Assembly: GCA_005777315.1 (NCBI GenBank) | Contig: SXMN01000318.1 | Span: 1-38,993, forward strand | Reading direction: 5' to 3' | DNA length: 38,993 nucleotides | From: Verrucomicrobiales bacterium | GTDB taxonomy: Bacteria > Verrucomicrobiota > Verrucomicrobiia > Limisphaerales > F1-12-MAGs170 | Shown here: positions 6,808 to 15,779 of the stretch, piece after piece | Layout: every line of letters begins with the position of its first letter | How positions within the stretch are numbered: the stretch's first letter is position 1 | Made by a program: the position numbers and the translations under genes | Notes under the pieces: generated by a model | Told to the model about the DNA's origin: nothing | Database searches by the model: none | The model's input: the letters and a program-made list of their open reading frames with translations, nothing else

Positions 6808-8550
6808 ATGCAATCATCCACCAAGCAGCCAATGAGGGTCGTGTTGACCTACGTTGCCTTTGGATTGCTCTGGCAAGGTTCGTCATGGTACGCGGGGCAG
6901 AAGTGGCAGGGGGTCATGCCGCCATTTTCCTGGCAAGCCTGCCTCAAAGAAATCGCTTTCATTGTCCTCTCCGCAGGATTGTTGTTCCTGCTCCTCGCGA
7001 AACGGACGAAGGCGATGAGACGAAATCCAGCGAACCTTTTGGATGAAGAGGAGGTTTTGCGGCTGGCGTTTGAAGGAAGCGAGGAAGCTTTTTGGGGTTG
7101 GAACCTGGAGAAGAACGAATTCTGGTACAGCCCGAGAGCGGTCGAAGTGCTTGGCTTCGAGCCGCCCGTCACAGGAATGACCTGGGCGGACTGGGATCAG
7201 AGACTCAACGCCGACGATGGCCAGCGGGCCAGGATTGTCATCGAAAAACATCTTATTGGGTACACTGAACAGTTTGAGTGCGAATGCCGCGTTCGATCGG
7301 CGTCAGGCGGATGGAACTGGGTGCTGGTTCGGGGCAAGGTGATTGAACGAGATGGCTTCAATCAACCGGTGCGGGCGGCGGGCACGTTGATGGACATTTC
7401 GCGGCGCAAGGCGACGGACGAGGCGCTGAGGCACAGCGAAATCCGGTTCCGAACGTTCGTCGAACAGGCGAACGACATCCTCTTCTCGCTGACGCCCGAT
7501 GCCAGCTGCCGTTACGCGTCGCCCAATTGGACGCCCCGGCTCGGTTATCAAACGGATGACATCGTGGGACGGTCATTCAGCGGATTTGTCCATTCGGACG
7601 ATTTCGAGGGCTTCCGGCGTTTCCTCGGCGAGATCTTGCGAGGCCAGCAACCGCCGCCGGTGGAATTGCGCCTCCGTCACAGCTCCGGGGCCTGGCTCTG
7701 GCACTCGGCGGATGGCTCAATTGTTCTTGGACTTGAGGGCGAGCCAGCGGTCTTTTGCGGAATCGCCCGGGAAATTACCGAACAAAGGCGCGCTCAGATG
7801 GAACTCCTCCGCCAGCTTGTCTTTCTGCAAACCGTGATCGATGCAATTCCGGTGCCGGTTTTTTACAAGGACACTTCCGGCCATTACATCGGCGTCAATC
7901 GCGCAATGGAGAAGTTTTTCTCCCGTGAGCGCGGCGACATTTTGGGCAAGACGGCGGCTGAACTTGTTCCCCCACACATCGCCGAGGGCTACCGGGCGCA
8001 TGACGAAGAGCTTCTCGGTCGCCAGGGTGAAGCCACCATCGAATCCATCGCCGTGGATGGACATGGGCGGCTTCGAGATGTGGTGTCGTACAAAGCGACC
8101 TTCAATAGACCTGATGGCGAAGTGGCTGGACTGGTGGGCGCGGCGTTGGATCACACTGAGAGAAAGCATCACGAACGTGAATTGGAGAGGCGGAATGCGC
8201 GCAATGAAACGCTCTTCAACAGCGCCCATGACGGCTTCCACGTCCTCAATGAGAGCGGGCGCATTGTGCGGGTGAATGATGCCTTCTGCAGGATGCTCGG
8301 ATACAGCTCCGACGAGCTGGCAGGCATGGTGGCGGCGGATTGGGACACCCGATGGAAGCCCAATGAGCTGGGGCAGATCATCCGCGATCTGGCGCAACGA
8401 TCCGCAGTCTTCGAAACCCAGTACCGGCGTCGAGACGGGTCCATCATTGATGTGGAAGTCAGCGCCACAGGGGTGAGGATCGAAGGGCAGCTGCTCCTGT
8501 TCAGTTCCGCGCGCGACGTCACGGAACGCAAGCGGCGAGAAGCCCGGTGA
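6808..8550 (+). CDS. Membrane-bound sensor with four PAS domains, no output domain
   Basis: Product of 580 residues. Two hydrophobic helices (about 12-30 and 48-66) form a membrane anchor. Four PAS/PAC units follow: about 82-205 (ending LMDISRRKATDEA), 208-330 (ending REITEQRRAQ), 335-458 (ending LDHTERKHHERE) and 460-580 (ending RDVTERKRREAR). Each ends with the typical PAC-plus-linker signature [ILV]-x-[ED]-[IHV]-[ST]-x-R-[RK], which normally leads into a histidine kinase, GGDEF or another PAS unit, but here the gene stops directly after the last linker. Only 128 bp separate its stop from the end of polA, so no output domain is hidden downstream. It could be a truncated kinase or cyclase, or a true PAS-only partner protein. 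A GTG at 6802 is an alternative start. Confidence 0.85.
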   Translation: MQSSTKQPMRVVLTYVAFGLLWQGSSWYAGQKWQGVMPPFSWQACLKEIAFIVLSAGLLFLLLAKRTKAMRRNPANLLDEEEVLRLAFEGSEEAFWGWNLEKNEFWYSPRAVEVLGFEPPVTGMTWADWDQRLNADDGQRARIVIEKHLIGYTEQFECECRVRSASGGWNWVLVRGKVIERDGFNQPVRAAGTLMDISRRKATDEALRHSEIRFRTFVEQANDILFSLTPDASCRYASPNWTPRLGYQTDDIVGRSFSGFVHSDDFEGFRRFLGEILRGQQPPPVELRLRHSSGAWLWHSADGSIVLGLEGEPAVFCGIAREITEQRRAQMELLRQLVFLQTVIDAIPVPVFYKDTSGHYIGVNRAMEKFFSRERGDILGKTAAELVPPHIAEGYRAHDEELLGRQGEATIESIAVDGHGRLRDVVSYKATFNRPDGEVAGLVGAALDHTERKHHERELERRNARNETLFNSAHDGFHVLNESGRIVRVNDAFCRMLGYSSDELAGMVAADWDTRWKPNELGQIIRDLAQRSAVFETQYRRRDGSIIDVEVSATGVRIEGQLLLFSSARDVTERKRREAR

Positions 8551-8678
8551 CGCGGCGGCGGTGCCTCCCGAAGCCGGTAACGAGAAGACCTCAAGACTGG
8601 GCTTGGCCGAGCGTGGTGCCGGATCGCGGAATTCCGCGTTCCACGACCGCCAACTTGTGAATGCGCGGACGCGGCGAT

Positions 8679-11498
8679 TCAGTGCGCTTCCAACCAATTT
8701 CTGCCGGTGCCCATCTCGACAATTATGGGCACATCAAGATTGATCGCGTTCCTCATCTTTTCTTCAATCATCGAGCGCACCTCTGTCTCTTCCTCGACAT
8801 GAAGGTCGAAAACGAGTTCGTCGTGCACCTGGAGCAGCAACCGGGTTCGGAGCCGGCGCGAGATGAGTTCGCGATGAATGTTCACCATGGCGATCTTGAT
8901 CATGTCCGCGGCGGTTCCCTGAATCGGGGCGTTGATGGCGTTGCGCTCGGCGGCGGACCGGATGGTGGCGTTGGCGGAGCGGATGTCCCGCAGGTAGCGT
9001 CGCCGTCCGGTGACCGTTTCCACATACCCGTGCGCTTGGGCGAAGGCCACGGTCTCAGCCATGTAACGCCGCACTCCGCTGAACTGTACGAAGTATTGAT
9101 CGATGATCGCCGCGCTTTCCTTGCGAGGAATGCCCAGCCGTTGTGCCAGGCCGAAAGCTGACATTCCATAGGCGATCCCGTAGTTCACCATCTTTGCCTT
9201 GCGTCGCATCTCGGGTGTGACTGCGTCGATGGGTACACCGAAAACAACGGCCGCCGTCGTGGTGTGGACGTCTCCTCCGGTGCGAAACGCTTCGAGCAGA
9301 CCGGTCTCGCGGCTCAACGCGGCGATGATCCTTAATTCGATCTGCGAATAGTCCGCCGACAACAACACATGCTCATCATCACGGGGAACGAAAGCGCGGC
9401 GAACTTCCTTTCCCCGGTCCGTGCGGATGGGAATGTTTTGGAGATTGGGATCCTGGGAGTTCAGCCGGCCTGTGGCCGTTGCGACCTGGTGGTAAGTGGT
9501 GTGAATGCGACCCGTGCGCCGCGAGATGGTGAGCGGAAGCGCATCGACGTAAGTGGACTTGAGTTTTGAGAGTTCGCGATACTCGAGAAGCTTCTGAATG
9601 ATTTCATGGTCACCTGCCAGCGTGATGAGCGTTTGTTCATCCGTGGAGTAGAGCCCGGTCTTGGTCTTCCTGGGCTTCTCCGCCAGCTTCAGCTCTTCAA
9701 ACAGGATGACTCCAAGCTGGCGGGTGGAGTTCAGGTTGAACTCGCGGCCCGCGAGGCGGCAAACGGAAAGTTCCAGCTCCGCAATCTGCTTTCCCAATTG
9801 CGCTCCGATTTCAGAGAGTGCGTTTCCGTCCACTTTAATGCCCGTCAATTCCATGTCCGCCAGTACGGGAACCAGCGGCGACTCGATATCTCGAAAAACC
9901 TTCTCCTGGCCCTTCCGAGCAAGGAGCGGCTCGATGTGCGGCCAGATTTGGCCGGCGACATCGGCTCGTTCGCCCTCGAAATCCGCCAGCTTTTCCACCG
10001 GCAGCGCGGCAAATGAAGAGGCCGTTGACTTCTCTTCACCGGTGAGTATGGCGGACGTCAACGGAGTGTAGCCAAGGCAAACTTCGCTCACGTAATCCAG
10101 CGTGTGCCGCAGCTCCGGCTCGACCAGACCGTGAGCAATCATGATGTCCAGAAGCCTTCCGCGAATCCGGATGCAACGTCCGAGGAGCATGGCGATCGTG
10201 AATTTCAGGTCGTATCCGATGATCTCGATGCCACCTGCCTCAAGCACGATCCGGAACTCCTCCAACATCGTCTGCGACTGCTGCCTGTCCTCCGGCAATG
10301 GCACATAGAACCCTTTGTGCGCTTCCATCGAGAATGCCAGACCGAGCAGCCGCGCCGAGGTGTGATTCGTCCCGTCCGCCGCAACCGCCATCGCGAAACG
10401 TGTTTTGCCTGTCAGCGTTTGGATCAACCTGCGGCGGGACTCCTCGTCGGAGGCGACAACGTATTCGTGCCCGATGTCGGCGATCGTCCTAAGCTGCGAA
10501 CGATCGAGCGACTGATCCGGGGACGGCGGTTCTTCGAGCCCAAGAAGCAGCTCGGCGGGCTTGTCCATCGGCTCCGCTGGCGTGGGATCACTGGACGCCG
10601 GCTGAGCGCCGCGGCCCGCTTTGAACCCATCCCCAAAGAGCCGGCGGCCAATCGAATTGAACTCGAACTCGATACAAAGGTCTCTGAGTTTTTCGTCGTT
10701 TGGCAGGCGCAACAGGAGTTCGTCGAGGCGGATGGCCACTGGAGTTTCACAATCAATCGTGGCGAGCCGGCGCGAGAGCAAAGCCTGTTCGCGGTTGGCT
10801 TCAATCGTCTCCCGCAGCTTGCCCTTCACCTCGCTGGTGCGCGCGAGAAGATTCTCCATGGAGCCGAACTGAGCGATGAGTTTGGCGGCTGTCTTCTCGC
10901 CGATGCCGGGTACGCCCGGGATATTATCCGAAGCATCGCCCATGAGACCGAGCAGATCGATCACCTGTGCCGGTCGCTCGATGGACCACTTCTTCAGCAC
11001 TTCCGGCACGCCGAGGATTTCAGGGGGATCACCGAGGCGCGAAGGTTTCAAAATAAAAATCTTCTCGGAAACGAGCTGGCCGAAATCCTTGTCTGGCGTG
11101 ACGAGGAAGGAAACGAAATCTTCCAATTCGGCGCGTTTGGCAAGAGTACCGATCACATCATCTGCTTCCCAGCCATCGCACGTGATGACCTGGATGTTAA
11201 ACGTCTCGATCATCCGGCGGACATGCGGCAGCGCGTCGCGGAGTTCCTCGGGCATTGCCTGGCGATGGGCCTTGTAATCTGCAAAATCCTTGTGTCGCTG
11301 AGTCGGCGCTTCCGTGTCGAACACCACCGCGAGATGGGTCGGTTGTTGCGTCTTGATGATGTCGAGCAACGTCTGCGTGAAACCGAAAAGTGCGGAGGTG
11401 TTGAGGCCCTTCGATGTTACGATGGGGCGGGCAATGAAAGCAAAGTGCGCCCGATACACCAGCGCCATGCCGTCCAGGAGGAAGAGCTTTTTGACCAT
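8679..11498 (-). CDS. polA: DNA polymerase I
   Basis: A 939-residue, full-length PolA for gap filling in repair and Okazaki fragment processing. The 5'-3' exonuclease domain (about 1-290) has the metal-binding Asp motifs (FLLDGMALVYRAHFA, VVFDTEAPTQRH, GWEADDVIGTLA, TPDKDFGQLV, DLLGLMGDASDNIPG). A 3'-5' exonuclease-like region (about 340-540) follows but lacks the catalytic carboxylates. The polymerase domain (about 545-939) is intact: motif A DYSQIELRI, motif B RRKAKMVNYGIAYG, motif C QVHDELVFD (HDE at about 892-894). A Tyr replaces the Phe of E. coli position 762 in the O helix. The start MVKKLFLLDG matches the family. It is a single-gene unit, and the long open frame on the opposite strand (10104-11570) is a shadow. 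Confidence 0.97.
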   Translation of the reverse strand: MVKKLFLLDGMALVYRAHFAFIARPIVTSKGLNTSALFGFTQTLLDIIKTQQPTHLAVVFDTEAPTQRHKDFADYKAHRQAMPEELRDALPHVRRMIETFNIQVITCDGWEADDVIGTLAKRAELEDFVSFLVTPDKDFGQLVSEKIFILKPSRLGDPPEILGVPEVLKKWSIERPAQVIDLLGLMGDASDNIPGVPGIGEKTAAKLIAQFGSMENLLARTSEVKGKLRETIEANREQALLSRRLATIDCETPVAIRLDELLLRLPNDEKLRDLCIEFEFNSIGRRLFGDGFKAGRGAQPASSDPTPAEPMDKPAELLLGLEEPPSPDQSLDRSQLRTIADIGHEYVVASDEESRRRLIQTLTGKTRFAMAVAADGTNHTSARLLGLAFSMEAHKGFYVPLPEDRQQSQTMLEEFRIVLEAGGIEIIGYDLKFTIAMLLGRCIRIRGRLLDIMIAHGLVEPELRHTLDYVSEVCLGYTPLTSAILTGEEKSTASSFAALPVEKLADFEGERADVAGQIWPHIEPLLARKGQEKVFRDIESPLVPVLADMELTGIKVDGNALSEIGAQLGKQIAELELSVCRLAGREFNLNSTRQLGVILFEELKLAEKPRKTKTGLYSTDEQTLITLAGDHEIIQKLLEYRELSKLKSTYVDALPLTISRRTGRIHTTYHQVATATGRLNSQDPNLQNIPIRTDRGKEVRRAFVPRDDEHVLLSADYSQIELRIIAALSRETGLLEAFRTGGDVHTTTAAVVFGVPIDAVTPEMRRKAKMVNYGIAYGMSAFGLAQRLGIPRKESAAIIDQYFVQFSGVRRYMAETVAFAQAHGYVETVTGRRRYLRDIRSANATIRSAAERNAINAPIQGTAADMIKIAMVNIHRELISRRLRTRLLLQVHDELVFDLHVEEETEVRSMIEEKMRNAINLDVPIIVEMGTGRNWLEAH

Positions 11499-11788
11499 GC
11501 GGCGACACTAGCCGGTGCTGACCGAAAAATCCCCGCTTTTCTGTGCGAAAAAGGGCCACAAAGTCTATAACCCTTCGAAGCCGACTAAACAGCCACTCAG
11601 TGGCAGTGCGATCTGAATCGAGCCTCATCACTCCTTCGCCTTGTACCAAATGTGATCCGCCGTTGGTTCGGCGGGATAGAGCATGTTGAGTTGAACCTGA
11701 CACATGCGCAGTCTTATGAAGTGAACTGGAAAGGTTCGTACAAGCTGCGAAATTGAACACCCGCCGCCGACTGTTTCCCAGCTTCGCC

Positions 11789-12970
11789 TTAACTCTGACT
11801 CAGCCGTTTCTTCGGTTCGTCGAAGAGCATCTCGTGGGATTCCCGCAAGATCCCCGGGATGCGATCGGCAAAGGGGCTCCTCGACATGGCGGCGTGAATC
11901 CGTTTGGGGTCGAAGTTGCCGGCGTTTTCGCCGGGGAACCAGTGGTCCGCCTGCCCGAGCAGGTTGTAACGCATCTTGCCCCAATCGACGAGTTCGAGCG
12001 CCTTGGCGTAGGTCCAGAGACGCAGGATTTCCAATACGTTCACCTGGCCGGGAATATCGACGTAATTCGGCACGCCTTCAAACCAGCGTTCGCACCAGTC
12101 GCGACCGAGCGTCCGCTCCAGCTCCTCGCGCAGGCGTTGCTCGATTGGCGCAATGGTTTCAGGGATGCGATCGTAGAACTCAAGTGCCGCCACGTGTTCG
12201 TCGAAATCCGAGGGCCGCGCCGCGCCGCAGCTCAGAGTGTGAACCTCCTGCCGTGCGAGGCAGTAGAGATCATTGAACTGCATCGGGGTCAGCGGGCGGC
12301 AAAGGTCTGCGAGCTTTTTCGGAGGGGCATAAAGTTTTCCGCCCTTGTCATTGGGGCTGATGATGAACACGCCCATGTCCCGCTTCCGCGCCTCGGGAAT
12401 CGCCGCCCAGTTGAGGTCGTTGACGAAGTACCAGTGCAGGTTGAAGTAATCGAACTCCTCGGTCCGGACGGCGTCGAGGATGATGTCGGTCGTCGCGTGG
12501 GTCGAGAAGCCGACGAACCGCGCGTAGCCGTCGCGAACGAGTTTGCGGGCTGCTGTGAGGCAACCGTTCTTGCGCAGAGACCAATCGAGAAGTTGCCGGT
12601 TGTTGATGCCGTGCAATGCGAGCAAGTCCACGTGATCAAGCTTCAGATACTTCAGCGAGCGATCAAACGTGCGGAGGAATTCCTCGGGATCGGCGAACGG
12701 CGCCACCTTGGTCTGCACGATGATCTTCGAGCGGGGGAGCCTTGGGAGAACTTCGCCCAGTTGCATCTCCGAGGAGCCATAACCTCTGGCCGTTTCAATG
12801 TGGTTGATGCCTAGTTCGACCGCGCGGTGGATCGTGGCTTCAAGATTGCGCTGGTTGTCGCTTGGGATTTCTTTTGGAGCCACATCCTGCCACTTGAACT
12901 GGTAACGCATCCCGCCGCAGGAAAAGACAGGCATTTCGAGGTCGGTGCGTCCGAAGCGGCGGTATTTCAT
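11789..12970 (-). CDS. Aldo/keto reductase family protein
   Basis: A 393-residue NADPH-type oxidoreductase with an AKR (TIM) barrel in the first 240 or so residues and a longer C-terminal extension. The start [20 protein letters not shown] is typical. The catalytic set can be read as Glu in HIETARGYG (normally Asp), Tyr in the same motif, Lys in IIVQTKVAP and His in DLLALHGI. Late barrel signatures include [10 protein letters not shown] and [12 protein letters not shown]. The C-terminal part (about 250-393) has [20 protein letters not shown] and is not a 4Fe-4S ferredoxin domain as far as I can see. It starts 27 bp after the ligase-like gene stop, so the two are probably co-transcribed. Substrate unknown. 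Confidence 0.87.
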   Translation of the reverse strand: MKYRRFGRTDLEMPVFSCGGMRYQFKWQDVAPKEIPSDNQRNLEATIHRAVELGINHIETARGYGSSEMQLGEVLPRLPRSKIIVQTKVAPFADPEEFLRTFDRSLKYLKLDHVDLLALHGINNRQLLDWSLRKNGCLTAARKLVRDGYARFVGFSTHATTDIILDAVRTEEFDYFNLHWYFVNDLNWAAIPEARKRDMGVFIISPNDKGGKLYAPPKKLADLCRPLTPMQFNDLYCLARQEVHTLSCGAARPSDFDEHVAALEFYDRIPETIAPIEQRLREELERTLGRDWCERWFEGVPNYVDIPGQVNVLEILRLWTYAKALELVDWGKMRYNLLGQADHWFPGENAGNFDPKRIHAAMSRSPFADRIPGILRESHEMLFDEPKKRLSQS

Positions 12971-12997
12971 GGCGGTGGGGAAGACTGCGAGAATGAG

Positions 12998-14077
12998 TCA
13001 GTAAACCCCTTCGACGATCTGCTTCTCCATCGCGCCGAACGGACGAACTTCGGCAACGCCGTCCCAGGAGTAGGGTGCGCGAGGTTCGCGACGAATCGCT
13101 TCGTCGCGTTCCAGGAAGCAAGGCATGAAGAATTCCTTCGTCAGCGTGGTGAGTTCGACACGGCCCCATTCACCATAGCCCTTCGTCTGGCTCGTGTTTG
13201 CCGGATCGACAATGCGGAGCACGGCACGTGGTTGAGGCGCATAATAGGTGATTGAGAACTTGTCCTCTGGACGCAACGGGACGCTGGCGGCGAGGCCCAT
13301 CAGAGTGTTGCCGTAGGTCGGGTAAAAACCGATCTTCCCTTCGAGAACTTCCTCGACGATGTAGCGGACGTATTGCGGGGCCATGGTGGTGCCGCCGCAG
13401 AAGACGCCCCGGATGCCAGCTTCGTAAAGGTTCACTTTCTCGGCCATCGCTTCGAGGAGCTTGGGCGTTGTGAAGAGTCCGGCGACCTTTCGGTGCTTCA
13501 GGATGGTGACTCCCTGGTCAACGACATGGTCCATGTACTCGCGTGCGACCTCGTGTTTTTTCGCGGAGAGTACTTTTTTCACGAAACGTGGATCGAGATC
13601 GATGAAGTAACAAGAGCTGCCGCGGAAATTGGCCAGATGCTCGATGGCGAGACGGAGCCGACGCGGGCCGGTGGGGCCAACCATCAGCCAGGCTGCGCCA
13701 CGCGGAAAGTGTTCATCGCTGACCTTGCCGCTGAATTCCTCGTAATCGACCTTGTAGTCGTTCCAGCCGATGCGCTGCTTTGGCATTCCTGTTGTGCCGC
13801 CGGTTTCGAAGATGTTGAAAGGGTTTCCCTTGAACTTGCCGGGTACCCATACCTCGGGCTGGAGGTCGCGAAGCCATTCATCCTGGAAGTGAGGAAACTT
13901 CAGCATGTCCTCGAACTTGGAAATCTCCTTGCGCGGATCAAAGTTCTTCCTGGCCCAATCGAGCCAGAAGGGACAGCCGGTCTCGGGATTGAAATGCCAT
14001 TCGATGATCTCGCGTAGATGCGCGTCAAGTTGCGTTCTGGCTTGTTGGATTGATTCAGGAGTGATGGTCGAGCTCAT
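12998..14077 (-). CDS. Adenylate-forming (PaaK/EhpF-like) ligase family protein
   Basis: A 359-residue protein of the ANL superfamily of AMP-forming enzymes, closest in feel to phenylacetate-CoA ligase and the phenazine-related EhpF group. The phosphate-binding loop is FETGGTTGMPKQR at about residue 89-101. Further family-like pieces are AWLMVGPTGPRR, IRGVFCGGTTMAPQYVR, and FYPTYGNTLMG, which fits the adenine-binding A5 motif. The protein ends soon after the region where longer relatives have their C-terminal lid domain, so thioester formation with CoA may be absent and the product may be only the acyl-adenylate. This is inference from length. It is first of a two-gene unit with the aldo/keto reductase. 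Confidence 0.72.
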   Translation of the reverse strand: MSSTITPESIQQARTQLDAHLREIIEWHFNPETGCPFWLDWARKNFDPRKEISKFEDMLKFPHFQDEWLRDLQPEVWVPGKFKGNPFNIFETGGTTGMPKQRIGWNDYKVDYEEFSGKVSDEHFPRGAAWLMVGPTGPRRLRLAIEHLANFRGSSCYFIDLDPRFVKKVLSAKKHEVAREYMDHVVDQGVTILKHRKVAGLFTTPKLLEAMAEKVNLYEAGIRGVFCGGTTMAPQYVRYIVEEVLEGKIGFYPTYGNTLMGLAASVPLRPEDKFSITYYAPQPRAVLRIVDPANTSQTKGYGEWGRVELTTLTKEFFMPCFLERDEAIRREPRAPYSWDGVAEVRPFGAMEKQIVEGVY

Positions 14078-14159
14078 GTGCCGGGATATTTTGATTATAT
14101 CGATTCGTCCGTTGATATGACGTGCTGTAGATTCTAAAAGGTCGATTGGAAGAACAGGG

Positions 14160-15755
14160 TTACTTCTTCAGCTCCACTTTCGTCGGCTGATCGGGCAACC
14201 CCTTGGAACGGGCGGAATCGTAAAAGGCGTAGAGATGGGTGTTGCTGGCGATGTAGAGAACGCCATTGGCAACGACCGGTGTCGAGTACACGGGTGCGCC
14301 AAGATTCGTTTCGGACAGAACCTTCTTTTCCTTGGTAGCCGCCATGACGACCAAATCGCCGTCTTCATCGCCCACGTAGAGTTTTCCATCGGCCACAAGG
14401 GTTGATCCCCACATGTGGGCTTTCATGTCGTAAGTCCAGTGGAGCTTCCCGGTTTCGGCATCGAGACAATAAACGAAGCCCGAGAAGTCTCCGATGAAGA
14501 GAAGGCCAGACTCCGGATCGATCGACACGGTGGAGATGGTGCGATGAATGCCTTTGAAGCTCCAGACAACGCCGCTCTTGGTGATGTCGCCTTCCTTGGT
14601 GGCATCGAGGCAGACGAGATGTCCGACGCCCTCGCCATGCTCAGGATCCTGGCCGGTGGCGACATAAACACGGTTTTTGTAGAAGACGGGAGTTGAATTG
14701 ATTTCACTGACACCTTCAGCCGCGGGGTATTTGATGGGTTTGCCATCCTTGATTTTATACTCAGGTGGATTGCAGTCGGCCTTCCAGACGGTCTTAAGAA
14801 AATTGTTGTCGCCATCCTTGACCGGCTTGGCATCGAAGGCATAGCACCAGCCGTCGCCACCGCCGAAAAACACAAGCTGACGGCCGCCAACCGTGGCGGC
14901 GGACGGTGAACTCCACTGGCCGTGGAGGATTCGCGGCCCGATCTTGGCATCGTCTTCGCCAACCAGCTCCCCGGTCTTCTTGTTAACGGCGATGAAACTC
15001 GGGGAGTTGGGATTCGGGATGTTGGAGTGTGTCCAATCCTGCCCGTTGGAGGTGCAGGCGAACAGGGTGTCTCCGACGATCAGCACGGAGCAGTTCGAGG
15101 CATTGTGGGGGAAGACGCCGAGTTCATCCATCATGTCGTACTTCCAGATGATGTCCGCATCCTTTGGCCCAACCTCAAGCTTTGGCCTGCCGGGGCCGGC
15201 CATGTACTGGCCTTCGTCCTTGAAAGGACCATCATTACCGTTGGCGAGTCCATTGACGTCGAGGCACATGACCTCGCATCGAGTGGTGACGATATAGACG
15301 CGGTCACCTTCGACGTTGGGGGAGGAAAAAAGTCCGAGACCTTCCCAGTCGTTCACCCTGCCTGAAGCGAGCTTGGGAATCACAAGCTGCCAGAGCATTT
15401 CACCGGTCTTCTCATCGAAGACCATCATGATGCTCCGGTCTCCTTGTTGTTTCATGTCGCGGGGTTCATCGTTGTTGGTGCCGACAAAAACCTTGCCGCC
15501 GGAGATGGTGGCATTGCCGTAGCTCTGAGAGCCGAGCTTCGTAACCCACTTGACGTTCTTGGTGGTGGACATGTCAACCGTCTGAGTGCCTGCTTTCATT
15601 TTGCCGGGCTCGAACTTGTCTGGCAGGCCTTTCTCGCTGGAGTACATGTTGCGCGACGGATGGCCGCCCCATTCGGGCCAGTCGGCGGCGGTGGTGGATA
15701 ATCCAGAACCCAGGAGGGCCGTTGTGAAAAAGGAACAGAGAAACGATGGTTTCAT
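14160..15755 (-). CDS. Exported PQQ-like beta-propeller repeat protein (A)
   Basis: A 531-residue protein with a Sec signal peptide (basic start, hydrophobic core, cleavage near TTAA|DWPEW). The mature part is an eight-bladed-type beta-propeller with PQQ/quinoprotein-like repeats, visible as FDEKTGEMLWQL, VNKKTGELVGE and LDAETGKLHWTYDM. The opening DWPEWGG and EKGLP motifs recur in the neighbouring propeller. There is no CxxCH haem site and no adjacent-Cys disulfide motif of PQQ alcohol dehydrogenases, so it is more likely a structural or binding propeller than a proven dehydrogenase. It lies 24 bp downstream of the longer propeller gene, which points to one transcript. Confidence 0.88.
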   Translation of the reverse strand: MKPSFLCSFFTTALLGSGLSTTAADWPEWGGHPSRNMYSSEKGLPDKFEPGKMKAGTQTVDMSTTKNVKWVTKLGSQSYGNATISGGKVFVGTNNDEPRDMKQQGDRSIMMVFDEKTGEMLWQLVIPKLASGRVNDWEGLGLFSSPNVEGDRVYIVTTRCEVMCLDVNGLANGNDGPFKDEGQYMAGPGRPKLEVGPKDADIIWKYDMMDELGVFPHNASNCSVLIVGDTLFACTSNGQDWTHSNIPNPNSPSFIAVNKKTGELVGEDDAKIGPRILHGQWSSPSAATVGGRQLVFFGGGDGWCYAFDAKPVKDGDNNFLKTVWKADCNPPEYKIKDGKPIKYPAAEGVSEINSTPVFYKNRVYVATGQDPEHGEGVGHLVCLDATKEGDITKSGVVWSFKGIHRTISTVSIDPESGLLFIGDFSGFVYCLDAETGKLHWTYDMKAHMWGSTLVADGKLYVGDEDGDLVVMAATKEKKVLSETNLGAPVYSTPVVANGVLYIASNTHLYAFYDSARSKGLPDQPTKVELKK

Positions 15756-15779
15756 TCTAAAATTCTGATTTGTAGATGG

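Noticed and set aside
8625..8638. Perfect palindrome CGCGGAATTCCGCG between the PAS gene and polA
   Set aside because: It has no loop and no T-run on either side, so it is not a convincing terminator. A single 14-bp palindrome in GC-rich DNA can arise by chance.
10104..11570. A 488-codon open frame on the plus strand opposite polA
   Set aside because: It is antisense to well-conserved PolA motifs, has no recognisable domain and has the His/Arg/Gln-rich composition of a shadow frame in GC-rich DNA.
11628..11984. A 118-codon minus-strand frame whose end (LYPAEPTADHIWYKAKE) reads like real protein
   Set aside because: Most of it is out of frame with the aldo/keto reductase gene it overlaps, and the short end matches nothing I recognise. 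It might be a gene remnant, but this cannot be supported.
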